This document shows positions 25,004 to 32,833 of a stretch of 42,315 bases of DNA, piece after piece. Under the pieces are notes generated by a model. That model was given only the letters and a program-made list of their open reading frames with translations, did not search any database and was not told the DNA's origin. Made by a program: the position numbers and the translations under genes. How positions within the stretch are numbered: position 1 is the stretch's first letter; every line of letters begins with the position of its first letter. The stretch comes from Marmoricola sp. (GTDB lineage: Bacteria > Actinomycetota > Actinomycetes > Propionibacteriales > Nocardioidaceae), in contig NZ_JAOPXI010000025.1 of assembly GCF_025965215.1 (NCBI RefSeq), positions 1 to 42,315 of the forward strand, given 5' to 3'.

Positions 25004-25053
25004 TTGCCCTCGGCGCCGACTCGCTCTACCCTTTAACTATGATGTTAGATAAA
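25004..25053 (+). promoter_or_regulatory. Promoter and operator of the GntR/ABC operon
   Basis: TTGCCC (25004-25009), 17-nt spacer, TACCCT (25027-25032), then 6 nt to ATG 25039 give a leaderless promoter. TTTAACTATGATGTTAGATAAA is two bases over the quoting limit, so by position: 25032-25053 is an imperfect palindrome with half-sites TTTAnCTA and TAGnTAAA. It covers the start site, fitting autoregulation by a YtrA-type GntR protein. The 182 nt upstream (24822-25003) show no gene. Confidence 0.7.
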
Positions 25054-25530
25054 GAGATCAATCCGAGTGGGCAACCGTCGTCGCCGATCATGTTCACCCT
25101 CGATGCGACCTCCGGCGTTCCGACGTACCTCCAGCTCGTGCACCAGGTGGAGCACGCCCTGCGTCTGGGGTACCTCAAGGTGGGTGACCAGTTGCCGAAG
25201 GTCCGCGAGGTGGTCGCCGATCTGGCGATCAACCCGAACACCGTCCTGAAGGCCTACCGCGACCTGGAAGGCAAGGGCCTGACCGCGGGCCGACCGGGGC
25301 AGGGCACCTTCATCAAGGCGGGCCTCGACCAGATCGACCTCGCCGGAGTGACCGGACTGCGCACCTCCCTGCTCGTCTGGCTGCGCGGAGCGGACGCGTC
25401 CGGGCTCGACCAGGACGGCATCGTCGCGCTGTTCACGAGCACGCTCCGGGATTTTGTTGAGCGCCGCGAGACGGACACCTCTCGCGGCGTACGGGACGAG
25501 GGTGCGCAGGCCGGCGGAGGCGCAGCATGA
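25039..25530 (+). CDS. GntR-family regulator, YtrA type
   Basis: 163 residues from ATG 25039. A later ATG at 25090 starts at the conserved MFTLDATSGVPTYLQLV, but the promoter places the RNA 5' end at the first ATG. The winged helix reads LGYLKVGDQLPKVREVVADLAINPNTVLKAYRDLEGKGLTAGRPGQGTFI. The short C-terminal helical region without a ligand-binding domain is the YtrA subgroup. It overlaps the ABC ATPase gene by ATGA, so it is first in a three-gene operon and probably represses it. Confidence 0.9.
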   Translation: MMLDKEINPSGQPSSPIMFTLDATSGVPTYLQLVHQVEHALRLGYLKVGDQLPKVREVVADLAINPNTVLKAYRDLEGKGLTAGRPGQGTFIKAGLDQIDLAGVTGLRTSLLVWLRGADASGLDQDGIVALFTSTLRDFVERRETDTSRGVRDEGAQAGGGAA

Positions 25531-26414
25531 CCACCGTCATCGAGACGTGCGAGCTCGGCAAGAACTACGGCCGGGTCGTCGCCCTGACCGGCTGCACCCT
25601 CGACGTTCCCGAGGGCCAGCTCGTCGCGCTCGTCGGCCCCAACGGCGCCGGGAAGAGCACCCTGCTCAACCTGGTTGTCGGACTGGCGGCGCCGACCAGC
25701 GGCACGGTCTCCGTCCTCGACGGCGTCCCCGCCGGGTCACCGCCAGCGCTGGACGGGATCGCCTTCGTCGCGCAGGACATGCCGCTGTACCGGCAGCTCT
25801 CGGCGCTCGACATGATCCACCTGACGCGCAACCTCAACCAGCGATTCGACGACGCCTTCGCCCGCCGCCGGCTCGAGGACCTCGCCATTCCCGGGCGCCA
25901 GAAGACCGGCAAGCTGTCCGGTGGCCAGCGCGCGCAGCTCGCCCTCACCCTGGCCCTGGCGCGGCGGCCCCGGTTGCTCGTGCTCGACGAACCGACTGCG
26001 TCACTCGACCCGTTGGCTCGCCACGACTTCATGGCGACGGTGATGACAGCCATGGCCGAGGACGGCGTCTCGGTCCTCCTGTCCTCACACGTGCTCGCCG
26101 AGCTCGAGCGCGTGGCCGACCACCTCATCCTCATCTCGCACGGCCGGGTGCACCTCAACGGTGCGGTCGAGGACCTGCGCGACCGGCACCGCCTGGTCAC
26201 AGGTCCCCGTGACCAGCCCGGCGACCCGGAGTGGCGAACCATCCAGCAGAGCACTGCCGGCGTCCAGAGTCACCGCCTGGTGGAGGTGGCGAATCCCGGG
26301 CCGCCCCCCTCGGGCTGGGAGGCACGGCCGGTCAGCCTCGAGGAACTGACCATGGCCTACCTGCGTGAGGACGCCCGAACCGCACGCACCAGCACCCTGG
26401 AGGCGATCCGATGA
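25527..26414 (+). CDS. ABC transporter ATP-binding protein
   Basis: 295 residues. Walker A is VGPNGAGKSTLLN, the Q-loop FVAQDMPLY, the signature is LSGGQRAQLALTLALARRP, Walker B RLLVLDEPTASLDP and the H-loop LLSSHVLAELE. A 70-residue C-terminal region follows. It is the soluble ATPase of an ABC-2 type exporter whose membrane partner is encoded next with a 4-nt overlap. Confidence 0.94.
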   Translation: MTTVIETCELGKNYGRVVALTGCTLDVPEGQLVALVGPNGAGKSTLLNLVVGLAAPTSGTVSVLDGVPAGSPPALDGIAFVAQDMPLYRQLSALDMIHLTRNLNQRFDDAFARRRLEDLAIPGRQKTGKLSGGQRAQLALTLALARRPRLLVLDEPTASLDPLARHDFMATVMTAMAEDGVSVLLSSHVLAELERVADHLILISHGRVHLNGAVEDLRDRHRLVTGPRDQPGDPEWRTIQQSTAGVQSHRLVEVANPGPPPSGWEARPVSLEELTMAYLREDARTARTSTLEAIR

Positions 26415-27454
26415 GCACGACGACCCTGGCAGGAGTGCCGCCCCAGCAGGTCCGACCCATTCCCTGGCGCAGCCTTGCCTGGGTCATCTGGCGTCGGCAA
26501 CGGACCACGACGCTGACCATCCTCGGCATCCTCGGGCTGCTCGCGATCTACCTGCTCGTGTCCGGGCTGCAGATGCGCTCGGCGTGGAACACCGTGCAGG
26601 CCTGCACCCCGGTGCACTCGAGCGCCTGTCAGTTCGCGTGGGAGAACTTCAGGAACGCCCACTCCAACCCCGGCATCGTCAGCGCGGTCTTCATCTTCGC
26701 TCCGCTGCTCATCGGGGCGTTCGCCGGCGCACCGCTCATCGGCCGGGACCTGGAGACCGGCACCTTCCGTTACGCCTGGACCCAGGGGGTCGGCCGGCTG
26801 CGCTGGGCCGTTGCCCTGCTCGTGCCCGGCGCCATCGCCGTCGGGGTGCTGACCGGCGCATTCGGCGCACTGATCGCCTGGCACGACCACCCGCTGTGGG
26901 AGGCAGACGTCGCGAGCCGACTGCAGGCGAGCGAGTTCCCCACGACCGGGATCGCGATCGTCGGCTGGAGCCTGGCTGCCTTCTCGCTCGGGGTGCTGGC
27001 CGGCTACCTCTGGAGACGTGTCCTGCCGGCGCTCGCGACGGCGATCGGGATCGGGTTCGGGCTGGCCCTGGCGACCTCCAAGCTCCGGTTCCGCTACATG
27101 GCACCACTGCGCACCAAGAGTCTCGACTTCGTGACCGGCTCCCAGACCGTCCAGCAATGGTGGGAGAAGGCGGGTGCAGTCGTCAGCAACCGGGATCTCA
27201 ACACAGCGCTCCAGTCGGCCGGGATCCAGCAGATCGACATCGGCAACGGGGGCAACACCACCGTCACCGCGTCGCCGAGCAACGGCGTCGACCCGATCAC
27301 GTACCTGCTCCAGCACGGATACCAGCAATGGACGAGCTACCAACCGAGCAGCCGCTACTGGCGGTTCCAGTGGATCGAGTTCGGCTGGCTCACAGCCCTC
27401 GCGGTGCTCCTCCTGGCGGCGACGTTCCTGCTCATCCGCCGCCGGGACGCCTGA
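26411..27454 (+). CDS. ABC-2 type permease
   Basis: 347 residues with about six membrane helices: TTTLTILGILGLLAIYLLVSG, then an extracytoplasmic loop with two Cys (ACTPVHSSAC) that could form a disulfide. After AFAGAPLIGRDLETGTFRYAWTQ, the usual ABC-2 membrane/cytoplasm motif, come three more helices. A second loop of about 100 residues (27080-27370) precedes the last helix. The YtrA-GntR regulator and ATPase upstream suggest export linked to cell-envelope stress or an unknown antibiotic. The substrate is unknown. Confidence 0.88.
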   Translation: MSTTTLAGVPPQQVRPIPWRSLAWVIWRRQRTTTLTILGILGLLAIYLLVSGLQMRSAWNTVQACTPVHSSACQFAWENFRNAHSNPGIVSAVFIFAPLLIGAFAGAPLIGRDLETGTFRYAWTQGVGRLRWAVALLVPGAIAVGVLTGAFGALIAWHDHPLWEADVASRLQASEFPTTGIAIVGWSLAAFSLGVLAGYLWRRVLPALATAIGIGFGLALATSKLRFRYMAPLRTKSLDFVTGSQTVQQWWEKAGAVVSNRDLNTALQSAGIQQIDIGNGGNTTVTASPSNGVDPITYLLQHGYQQWTSYQPSSRYWRFQWIEFGWLTALAVLLLAATFLLIRRRDA

Positions 27455-27506
27455 GCGTTGCGCGCGGGTCCAGCGCCGCCAGCGCCTCGACGGAGCCCTG
27501 CGGCCC

Positions 27507-28991
27507 TCACGATCCCGGGCGTTGGGGTCGCAGGCGCGCGGCGGCGACGATCACACCGCCGGCCACGACCGCGATCACGGCGAGGATCCAGGCCCACAGG
27601 CCGCTGTTTCCCGAAGGCGACGCAGCCGGCGGAGAGCTCGCCGAGGTCCCGGCGATGGTCGGGTCGGCGGTCGGCGGATCCGTGGCGGTCGCGGTGGGTG
27701 TCTGGGTGGCGGCCGGTGCCGTGAAGGTGTGATCGGCGCCCGCCGTGGTGCCGTTCTGGTTGGTGGCCACGGCGCGGAAGTGGTACGTCGTACCGGCGAC
27801 CAGACCGGTGATGGTGGCGTGGAACGCAACCGGGCCGTTGCCGGAGCCGATGACCTGCGCGGGCGTGTTGCTGCTGTAGGCCGAGCTGCTGCCGTACTCG
27901 AAGGTGACCGTGGTGGCTGCACCGCTCGGATCGGCGGTGGCGTTCAGCGTGGCCGAGGTCGCTGTCAGCCCGGTCGCACCGCCGGTCGCCGCCGTTGGTG
28001 GCTTGGTCGTGGTGAAGGTTCGGTCAGTGCCGTCCGCGCTGCCGCTCTGGCTCGTCGCGACCGCACGGTAGTGATAGGTCACGCCGGGGACCAGGCCGGT
28101 GAGATCGGCGTAGAACGTGATCGACGCGGTGGCGGACCCGACGGGAACCGCGGGGGTGGTGCTGCCGTAGGCCACGCTGGTGCCGTACTCGAAGTTCACG
28201 GTCGTCGCGGACCCTGGCTGGTCTACGGTGCCGGTGAGCGTCGCGGTGGTCTGCCGCACCGCGCTCGCGGCACCGGTCGTCACGCCGGACGCCTTGCCCG
28301 TGGTGAACGTGTTGTCGAACCCGTCAGTGGTCCCGTTCCTGTTCGTGGCGACGGCGCGGTAGTGGTAGGTCGTCGCCGGGGCGAGCGCCTTGAGATCCGC
28401 GTGGATCCCGACCGAGCCGTTGCCGGACCCGACGAGGACTGCGGCAGTGCTGCTGCCGTACGCGGCGCTCGTGCCGTACTGGAAGCTCACGGTGGTCGCG
28501 GACCCGGCCGGGTCGACGGTCCCGGTGAGCGTCGCGGTGGTCGGCTGCACGGCGGTCGCCGCACCGGTCACCACCGTGGGAGGCATCGGTGTGATGAAGG
28601 TCTTGTCGCCGCCGAAGGCAGTCCCGTTCTTGTTGGTGGCCACGGCACGGTAGTGATAGGTCGTCCCGGGGGCGAGGCCGATGAGGTCCGCGTGGAAACC
28701 GACCGACCCGGTGCCGCCTCCGGCGGCCACCGCGCCGGTGCTGCCGTTGCCGTAGCTCGTGGTCGTGCCGTACTGGAACCTGACGGTCGTCGCGAAGCCG
28801 TAGGAGTTGACGGTCCCGTTGACCGTGGCCGAGGTCTGACGCACGGCTGTCGCGCTGCCCGTCGTGACGGCCGGCCTCTGACCCGGCGCCCGGGCAGTTG
28901 CTGCCGGAAGCGCCAGCACCGAGACGGCCAGCCAGACAACGGCCGTCGACACGACGATGAGGGACCGCCCACCGTCTCGAGGACTTCTCAT
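27507..28991 (-). CDS. Surface protein with four tandem Fn3-like domains
   Basis: 494 residues from ATG 28991 (GGAGGGAGGG about 9 nt upstream). A signal peptide (about 1-34, ending LPAATARA) precedes four repeats of exactly 97 residues, aligned on TYHYRAVAT at 111, 208, 305 and 402. Each repeat contains GTV, F[QE]YGT and L.P.TTYHYRAVAT.NGT, the common bacterial Fn3-like surface pattern. A Thr/Pro-rich linker (428-460), one membrane helix (465-486) and a basic tail complete a cell-surface anchor. No enzymatic domain is present. It is convergent with the ABC permease. A role in adhesion or cell-wall spacing is inferred. Confidence 0.85.
   Translation of the reverse strand: MRSPRDGGRSLIVVSTAVVWLAVSVLALPAATARAPGQRPAVTTGSATAVRQTSATVNGTVNSYGFATTVRFQYGTTTSYGNGSTGAVAAGGGTGSVGFHADLIGLAPGTTYHYRAVATNKNGTAFGGDKTFITPMPPTVVTGAATAVQPTTATLTGTVDPAGSATTVSFQYGTSAAYGSSTAAVLVGSGNGSVGIHADLKALAPATTYHYRAVATNRNGTTDGFDNTFTTGKASGVTTGAASAVRQTTATLTGTVDQPGSATTVNFEYGTSVAYGSTTPAVPVGSATASITFYADLTGLVPGVTYHYRAVATSQSGSADGTDRTFTTTKPPTAATGGATGLTATSATLNATADPSGAATTVTFEYGSSSAYSSNTPAQVIGSGNGPVAFHATITGLVAGTTYHFRAVATNQNGTTAGADHTFTAPAATQTPTATATDPPTADPTIAGTSASSPPAASPSGNSGLWAWILAVIAVVAGGVIVAAARLRPQRPGS
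27711..28868 (-). repeat. Four in-frame 291-bp tandem repeats
   Basis: Each repeat encodes one 97-residue Fn3-like unit. The block around TAGTGGTAGGT (minus-strand TACCACTACCG type, coding TYHYRAVAT) recurs every 291 bp. The regular period implies expansion by unequal exchange. Confidence 0.85.
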
Positions 28992-29094
28992 CCGGGCACC
29001 CTCCCTCCGCCGTGGCATGCGAAAGTCTAGGTGCGGCCGCGGCCGTCGGGCGGCGGTCTGGAGAACATCGCCGCCGGCGCGCCGTGACAGGAAT

Positions 29095-29922
29095 TCACGC
29101 GGACGCGGGACTCGCGACAACGTCGAATGACCGGATGCGAGCCTCGATCGGTCCCGGCCCGAAATAGCGGAGCAGAGCGGCCTCGGCGATCGCGGTCGCG
29201 GCTGCCACGTCCAACGTGGGGTGAGCCTCGATCTCGCCGCGCAGCGGGGTGCCCTGGCAGTAGGCGATCGCTGCCTCGGCGACGCTGCTTCGACTGATGC
29301 CGTCGACCGGCGTGACCGTGACGTCAGGCAGCCCCGCGCGTTCCAGGTCGGCCCGGATCAGCGCCGGGTCGTGGTAGCCGTGCGGGGTGCGGCTCAGGAA
29401 GGTGAGCGGGCTCTCCGGCGCCGCCTCGATCAGCGCCGAGGTGATGACGTGCGGAACCTCGTTGTTCTCGACCTTGTCCCACACGTTGAACAGGAACGCG
29501 CCGCCCGGCTTCAGCACCCGTCGTGCCTCCCGGTAGCCCTGGATCCGATCAGGGAAGAACATCACTCCGAACTGGCAGACGACCACGTCGAACCTGTCGT
29601 CGTCGAAAGGAAGATCGAGCGCATCGGCCTGCTGCCACCGCACGCGCTCGTCAACGATCGTGCGAGCCGCGGTGTCCAGCATCGGCTGGTTGAGATCGGT
29701 GGCCGTGATGCTGGCGCCGGGGCAGGTACGCACGAGCTCGCGGGTCAGCACCCCGGTGCCCGCCGCCGTCTCCAGCACGTCGTCGGGCGTGCGCGCGCCG
29801 ACGGCGCCTGCCAGCCGCAGTGCCGCGGCGTGGAAGATCATCGGGACCAGCAGCCGTTCGTAGATCTCCGGAATCTCGCCGACGAACCGGGAGTCCACGC
29901 TTTCGTCGCTGGTTCCACTCAT
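29095..29922 (-). CDS. Class I SAM-dependent methyltransferase
   Basis: 275 residues from ATG 29922, since TACGTT ends 6 nt before it (leaderless). The Methyltransf_11-type core has VLETAAGTGVLTREL, ITATDLNQPMLD, QQADALDLPFDDDRFDVVVCQFGVMFFPD and EARRVLKPGGAFLFNVWD. A C-terminal region of about 100 residues may bind the substrate. The pattern is like ubiquinone/menaquinone-type methyltransferases but specificity is unknown. It is divergent from the next methyltransferase. Confidence 0.88.
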   Translation of the reverse strand: MSGTSDESVDSRFVGEIPEIYERLLVPMIFHAAALRLAGAVGARTPDDVLETAAGTGVLTRELVRTCPGASITATDLNQPMLDTAARTIVDERVRWQQADALDLPFDDDRFDVVVCQFGVMFFPDRIQGYREARRVLKPGGAFLFNVWDKVENNEVPHVITSALIEAAPESPLTFLSRTPHGYHDPALIRADLERAGLPDVTVTPVDGISRSSVAEAAIAYCQGTPLRGEIEAHPTLDVAAATAIAEAALLRYFGPGPIEARIRSFDVVASPASA

Positions 29923-29934
29923 CTGGTGAACGTA
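29923..29934 (-). promoter_or_regulatory. Leaderless -10 box of the methyltransferase at 29922
   Basis: TACGTT (29934-29929 on the minus strand) followed by 6 nt and ATG. Confidence 0.5.
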
Positions 29935-30002
29935 CCGCCGTCCGCTGCTCGGGGCCATGCGCGCCGGTCCGCACTCGGGGTGGTTGCTCCATGATGGTCA
30001 CC

Positions 30003-30776
30003 ATGCGCAGGCGCGAAGGAACCCGGACACCGTTGGGGGCGAGTAAGTCGCTCGTCGACGACCGCGTCGCTGTCACGCTCTACCGCCGCTTCTTCGGCGC
30101 CGAGGACATGCACTCCCACTACCGCTGGAACGCCGTCGCGCCCCTGATCGACCTCGACGCCACCCGGACCCTCGAAGTCGGCGGAGGGGACGGGCGCATC
30201 AGCTTCGAAGTCGCCTCGCTGGGCCACACCGCCCCTATCGTGATGACCGAGTTCGATCCCGCCTCCGTCAGGGAGGCGGTCGACATCAAGGCCGCCGGGG
30301 GCTTCGCCCAGGTCGAGGTCTCCCAGCAGGACCTCCGCCAGCTCGGGGTCGGCGAGGGGTTCGACCAGGTCCTGGCCATCGACGTCCTCGAGCACATCGA
30401 CGACGACGACCTCGCGATCCGCCAGATCGCCCAGGCACTGCGCTCCGGCGGGCGCCTGGTCGTCTCCGTGCCGACGCCCCGATACCCGGTCATGTTCGGT
30501 CGCAGGTTCCACGAGCACCTCGGCCACGTTCGCGACGGCTACTACCTCGAGGACCTGGAACCGAAGCTCTCCGCCGCCGGCCTGAGGGTCGAGAGCCACC
30601 GCTACTACACCGGTGCCTGGGTCTCCTGGGCCTGTCGACTGTTCTACGGGCTGCGCATCCCGTACGTCGTCGGGGTGCTGTGGGCGCCGCTGGTACGGCC
30701 GCTGCTCATGCGCACCGAGCGAACAGCTCGCCGCGCCGAGGCGTGCAGCCTGGCGCTGGTCGCCGTCAAGCCCTGA
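30003..30776 (+). CDS. Class I SAM-dependent methyltransferase
   Basis: 257 residues from ATG 30003; ATGs at 29991 and 29994 are in frame, and CATGAT 7 nt before 30003 favours the latter. The core reads RTLEVGGGDGRISFEVA, VMTEFDPASVREAVD, QDLRQLGVGEGFDQVLAIDVLEHIDDDDLAIRQIAQALRSGGRLVVSVPTP. The C-terminal half contains RLFYGLRIPYVVGVLWAPLVRPLLMR, which is hydrophobic and may associate with the membrane, as in methyltransferases of glycan or lipid assembly. The substrate is unknown. Confidence 0.85.
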   Translation: MRRREGTRTPLGASKSLVDDRVAVTLYRRFFGAEDMHSHYRWNAVAPLIDLDATRTLEVGGGDGRISFEVASLGHTAPIVMTEFDPASVREAVDIKAAGGFAQVEVSQQDLRQLGVGEGFDQVLAIDVLEHIDDDDLAIRQIAQALRSGGRLVVSVPTPRYPVMFGRRFHEHLGHVRDGYYLEDLEPKLSAAGLRVESHRYYTGAWVSWACRLFYGLRIPYVVGVLWAPLVRPLLMRTERTARRAEACSLALVAVKP

Positions 30777-30801
30777 AGGTCTCGATCCGGCGGCCGATGG
30801 T

Positions 30802-30814
30802 TAGGGTGGTCGTG
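30802..30814 (+). promoter_or_regulatory. Leaderless -10 box of the small winged-helix gene
   Basis: TAGGGT (30802-30807) followed by 7 nt and ATG 30815. Confidence 0.5.
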
Positions 30815-31231
30815 ATGAATGCCGTCGACTATTGCGACCTGTGTGATCTGCCCCGGTCCCAGTGCATCCATGGCCAGCCACCCAGGGTGCCGGCAGCGGC
30901 GACCAAGGCGCCGGCGCGGAAGCGGTCGGCTCCGGTCAAACGCTCGGTCCCGGACAGGGTGGTGACCCGGCGCTGGAGTCCTCCCGAGGCGTTCCGGCCG
31001 TTGATCCTCGCCGTCCTGGAGCAAGCCGGCGGCGAGCTGGAGAACGACGACATGTTCCTCGAGCTCGAGATCGTGGCCGGGGACACCCTGTTGTCCGGAG
31101 ACCGGGACAAGACCCCGGAGGGCGAGGAGCGGTGGCGCTATGCCGCTCGTCGTGCCCGGGTGGCGCTGATCAGCGAGGGCGTGATGACGAAGTCCAAGCC
31201 CGGCTTCTGGCAGCTCGCTCCGCCGGGCTGA
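30815..31231 (+). CDS. Small Cys-rich, Mrr_N-like winged-helix protein
   Basis: 138 residues from ATG 30815, leaderless by the TAGGGT box. The N-terminus has CDLCDLPRSQCIHG (Cys 8, 11, 18; His 20), a plausible zinc site. A basic linker with many Lys/Arg/Pro follows, then RPLILAVLEQAGGELENDDMFLE and WRYAARRARVALISEGVMTKSKPGFWQLAPPG. The last part resembles the Mrr N-terminal winged helix (RpliLrvLadgG...R..WA...L...Gll...rGvW.lT). No nuclease domain is attached. DNA binding is likely by analogy; the role is unknown. Confidence 0.75.
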   Translation: MNAVDYCDLCDLPRSQCIHGQPPRVPAAATKAPARKRSAPVKRSVPDRVVTRRWSPPEAFRPLILAVLEQAGGELENDDMFLELEIVAGDTLLSGDRDKTPEGEERWRYAARRARVALISEGVMTKSKPGFWQLAPPG

Positions 31232-31251
31232 GGCGACGAACCAACGCGGCC

Positions 31252-32727
31252 TCAGCCGTAGGAGATGTTCGAGCAGGGGTTGGCGGTGGCCGTGCGGATC
31301 GTTCCGGTCACACTGGTCGGCAGCGTCTTGGGTGCCGTCGTTCCGGTCCACCGGTGCGACGAACCGAGGATCAGGGTGAGGGTCCGGGCGTTCGAGTCGG
31401 GCACCAGGGTCGCGCCGAGGTAACGCGCCAGGACCGCAGCTCGTGCCGCGTCGGCCGGCCGGTAGTGGATCTCGGACCGGGTCACCGTGGTCGTGGGTGC
31501 GTTGCCCGGCTTGGCGATGAAGCCCACCTTGGTGAGCCGGGTGGAGATGCGTCCGGCGAGACCGCGGGTGGTCGTGCCGTTCAGCACGTTCACCTTGCCG
31601 GTGCCGCGGGGTGTGGCCTTCGAGGTCTTCGCCGGCGCGGACTTACCGATCAGCTGGCGGTTCGCCCGCAGGGCTGCCCAGAGCTCGTTCGCGTCCGGCT
31701 GCACGATCGCGACCCGGGCCCCGTCGTAGCGCCACGGCACCGTGACGAAGCCGATCTTCTTCGGGTCCAGTCCCTTGAGGCTCTGGGCGAAGGACAGCAG
31801 TTTCGTCGGACTCGACAGACTCGGATCGAACGTGATCGCCGAGGTGGCCGCCCGCACCAGGGGCAGGATGTTGCCCAGCTGGAGGCCCTTGTTCTTGATG
31901 GTGATCACCATGCTCGCCAGGAACGCCTGCTGGCGCTGGATCCGGCCGATGTCGGACCCGTCGCCGATGCCGTGACGCACGCGCACGTACTGGAGGGCCT
32001 GGGCGCCCGAGACCAGCTGCCGCCCCGCCTTGAAGATCAACTTGCCCTGATAACCCAGGTTGGGGTCGAGGTCACCCTGGTAGACGTCGTTCGGGACGCA
32101 CACCGGGACACCGCCGACGGCCGAAGACATGTCGGCGAAGCCGGCGAAGTTGATCACCATGGTGTGGTCGATCCGCAGCCCGGTCATCCGTTCGACCGTG
32201 TTCACCGTGCAGGCCGGGTTGCCGGCCCGCGTCAGCCCGACCGAGAACGCGGAGTTGAACATCACGTTGGTCTGGGTCTGGGTCCACGACCCGTCGGGCA
32301 TCCTGCACGGCGGAATGGTGACCAGGGAGTCGCGCGGGATCGAGACACCGACGGCCGAGGTCCCTCCCGGGTAGATGTGCACCAGGATCGTCGTGTCGGA
32401 ACGTCCCACCAGGTCGCCAGCGCCACCGAGCTTGCTGTTCTGCCCACCGCGGGCATCGGTGCCGATCAGCAGGATGTTCATGCCCTTGGTCTCCGCGGGA
32501 CGAACCTTCTCAAGTCCCTTCGAGTCGAAGGTCTTGATGCTTCCCGCAAGGACCGCGTAGGCAACCCCGAAGACCGAGGTCACCAGCATGAGGACGACCG
32601 ACACCGCGATGACGATGCGGCGGCGACGGTTGGGATGTTTGCCGTTTCGTCGTCCGGCACGCCGCCGACCACCCGGATCCGCGGCAGGCAGAAGCGCACC
32701 GTCTCCGGGCACCTCACCAATCGACAT
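31252..32727 (-). CDS. LytR-CpsA-Psr (LCP) family cell-wall glycopolymer ligase
   Basis: 491 residues. A basic cytoplasmic N-terminus and one membrane helix (about 38-61) precede the LCP domain (about 80-275) with NILLIGTDARGG, SDTTILVHIYPG, VSIPRDSLV, the lipid-binding Arg residues and YVRVRHGIGDGSDIGRIQRQQ. A C-terminal LytR_C domain (about 372-460, KVNVLNGTTTRGLAGRI) follows. LCP enzymes transfer polyprenyl-linked wall polymers such as arabinogalactan or teichoic acid to peptidoglycan outside the membrane. GAGGAG 6 nt before ATG 32727 sets the start. Confidence 0.94.
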   Translation of the reverse strand: MSIGEVPGDGALLPAADPGGRRRAGRRNGKHPNRRRRIVIAVSVVLMLVTSVFGVAYAVLAGSIKTFDSKGLEKVRPAETKGMNILLIGTDARGGQNSKLGGAGDLVGRSDTTILVHIYPGGTSAVGVSIPRDSLVTIPPCRMPDGSWTQTQTNVMFNSAFSVGLTRAGNPACTVNTVERMTGLRIDHTMVINFAGFADMSSAVGGVPVCVPNDVYQGDLDPNLGYQGKLIFKAGRQLVSGAQALQYVRVRHGIGDGSDIGRIQRQQAFLASMVITIKNKGLQLGNILPLVRAATSAITFDPSLSSPTKLLSFAQSLKGLDPKKIGFVTVPWRYDGARVAIVQPDANELWAALRANRQLIGKSAPAKTSKATPRGTGKVNVLNGTTTRGLAGRISTRLTKVGFIAKPGNAPTTTVTRSEIHYRPADAARAAVLARYLGATLVPDSNARTLTLILGSSHRWTGTTAPKTLPTSVTGTIRTATANPCSNISYG

Positions 32728-32833
32728 TGCCTGCTCCTCGTCACGGCCCTGCCGTTCGACTCGGGCTGAGCCAGTCTAGGCAAGCAGCCTGAACGCTTCC
32801 TGACGGAACCGCTGAGCGCAAATTCAGGGTCGA

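Noticed and set aside
27711-28868. CRISPR-like periodicity
   Set aside because: The 291-bp period encodes in-frame protein repeats; there are no short direct repeats with unique spacers.
27174-29030. 618-codon plus-strand frame
   Set aside because: It spans the end of the ABC permease and the reverse of the Fn3-like gene, and its repetitive Gly/Arg composition mirrors those repeats.
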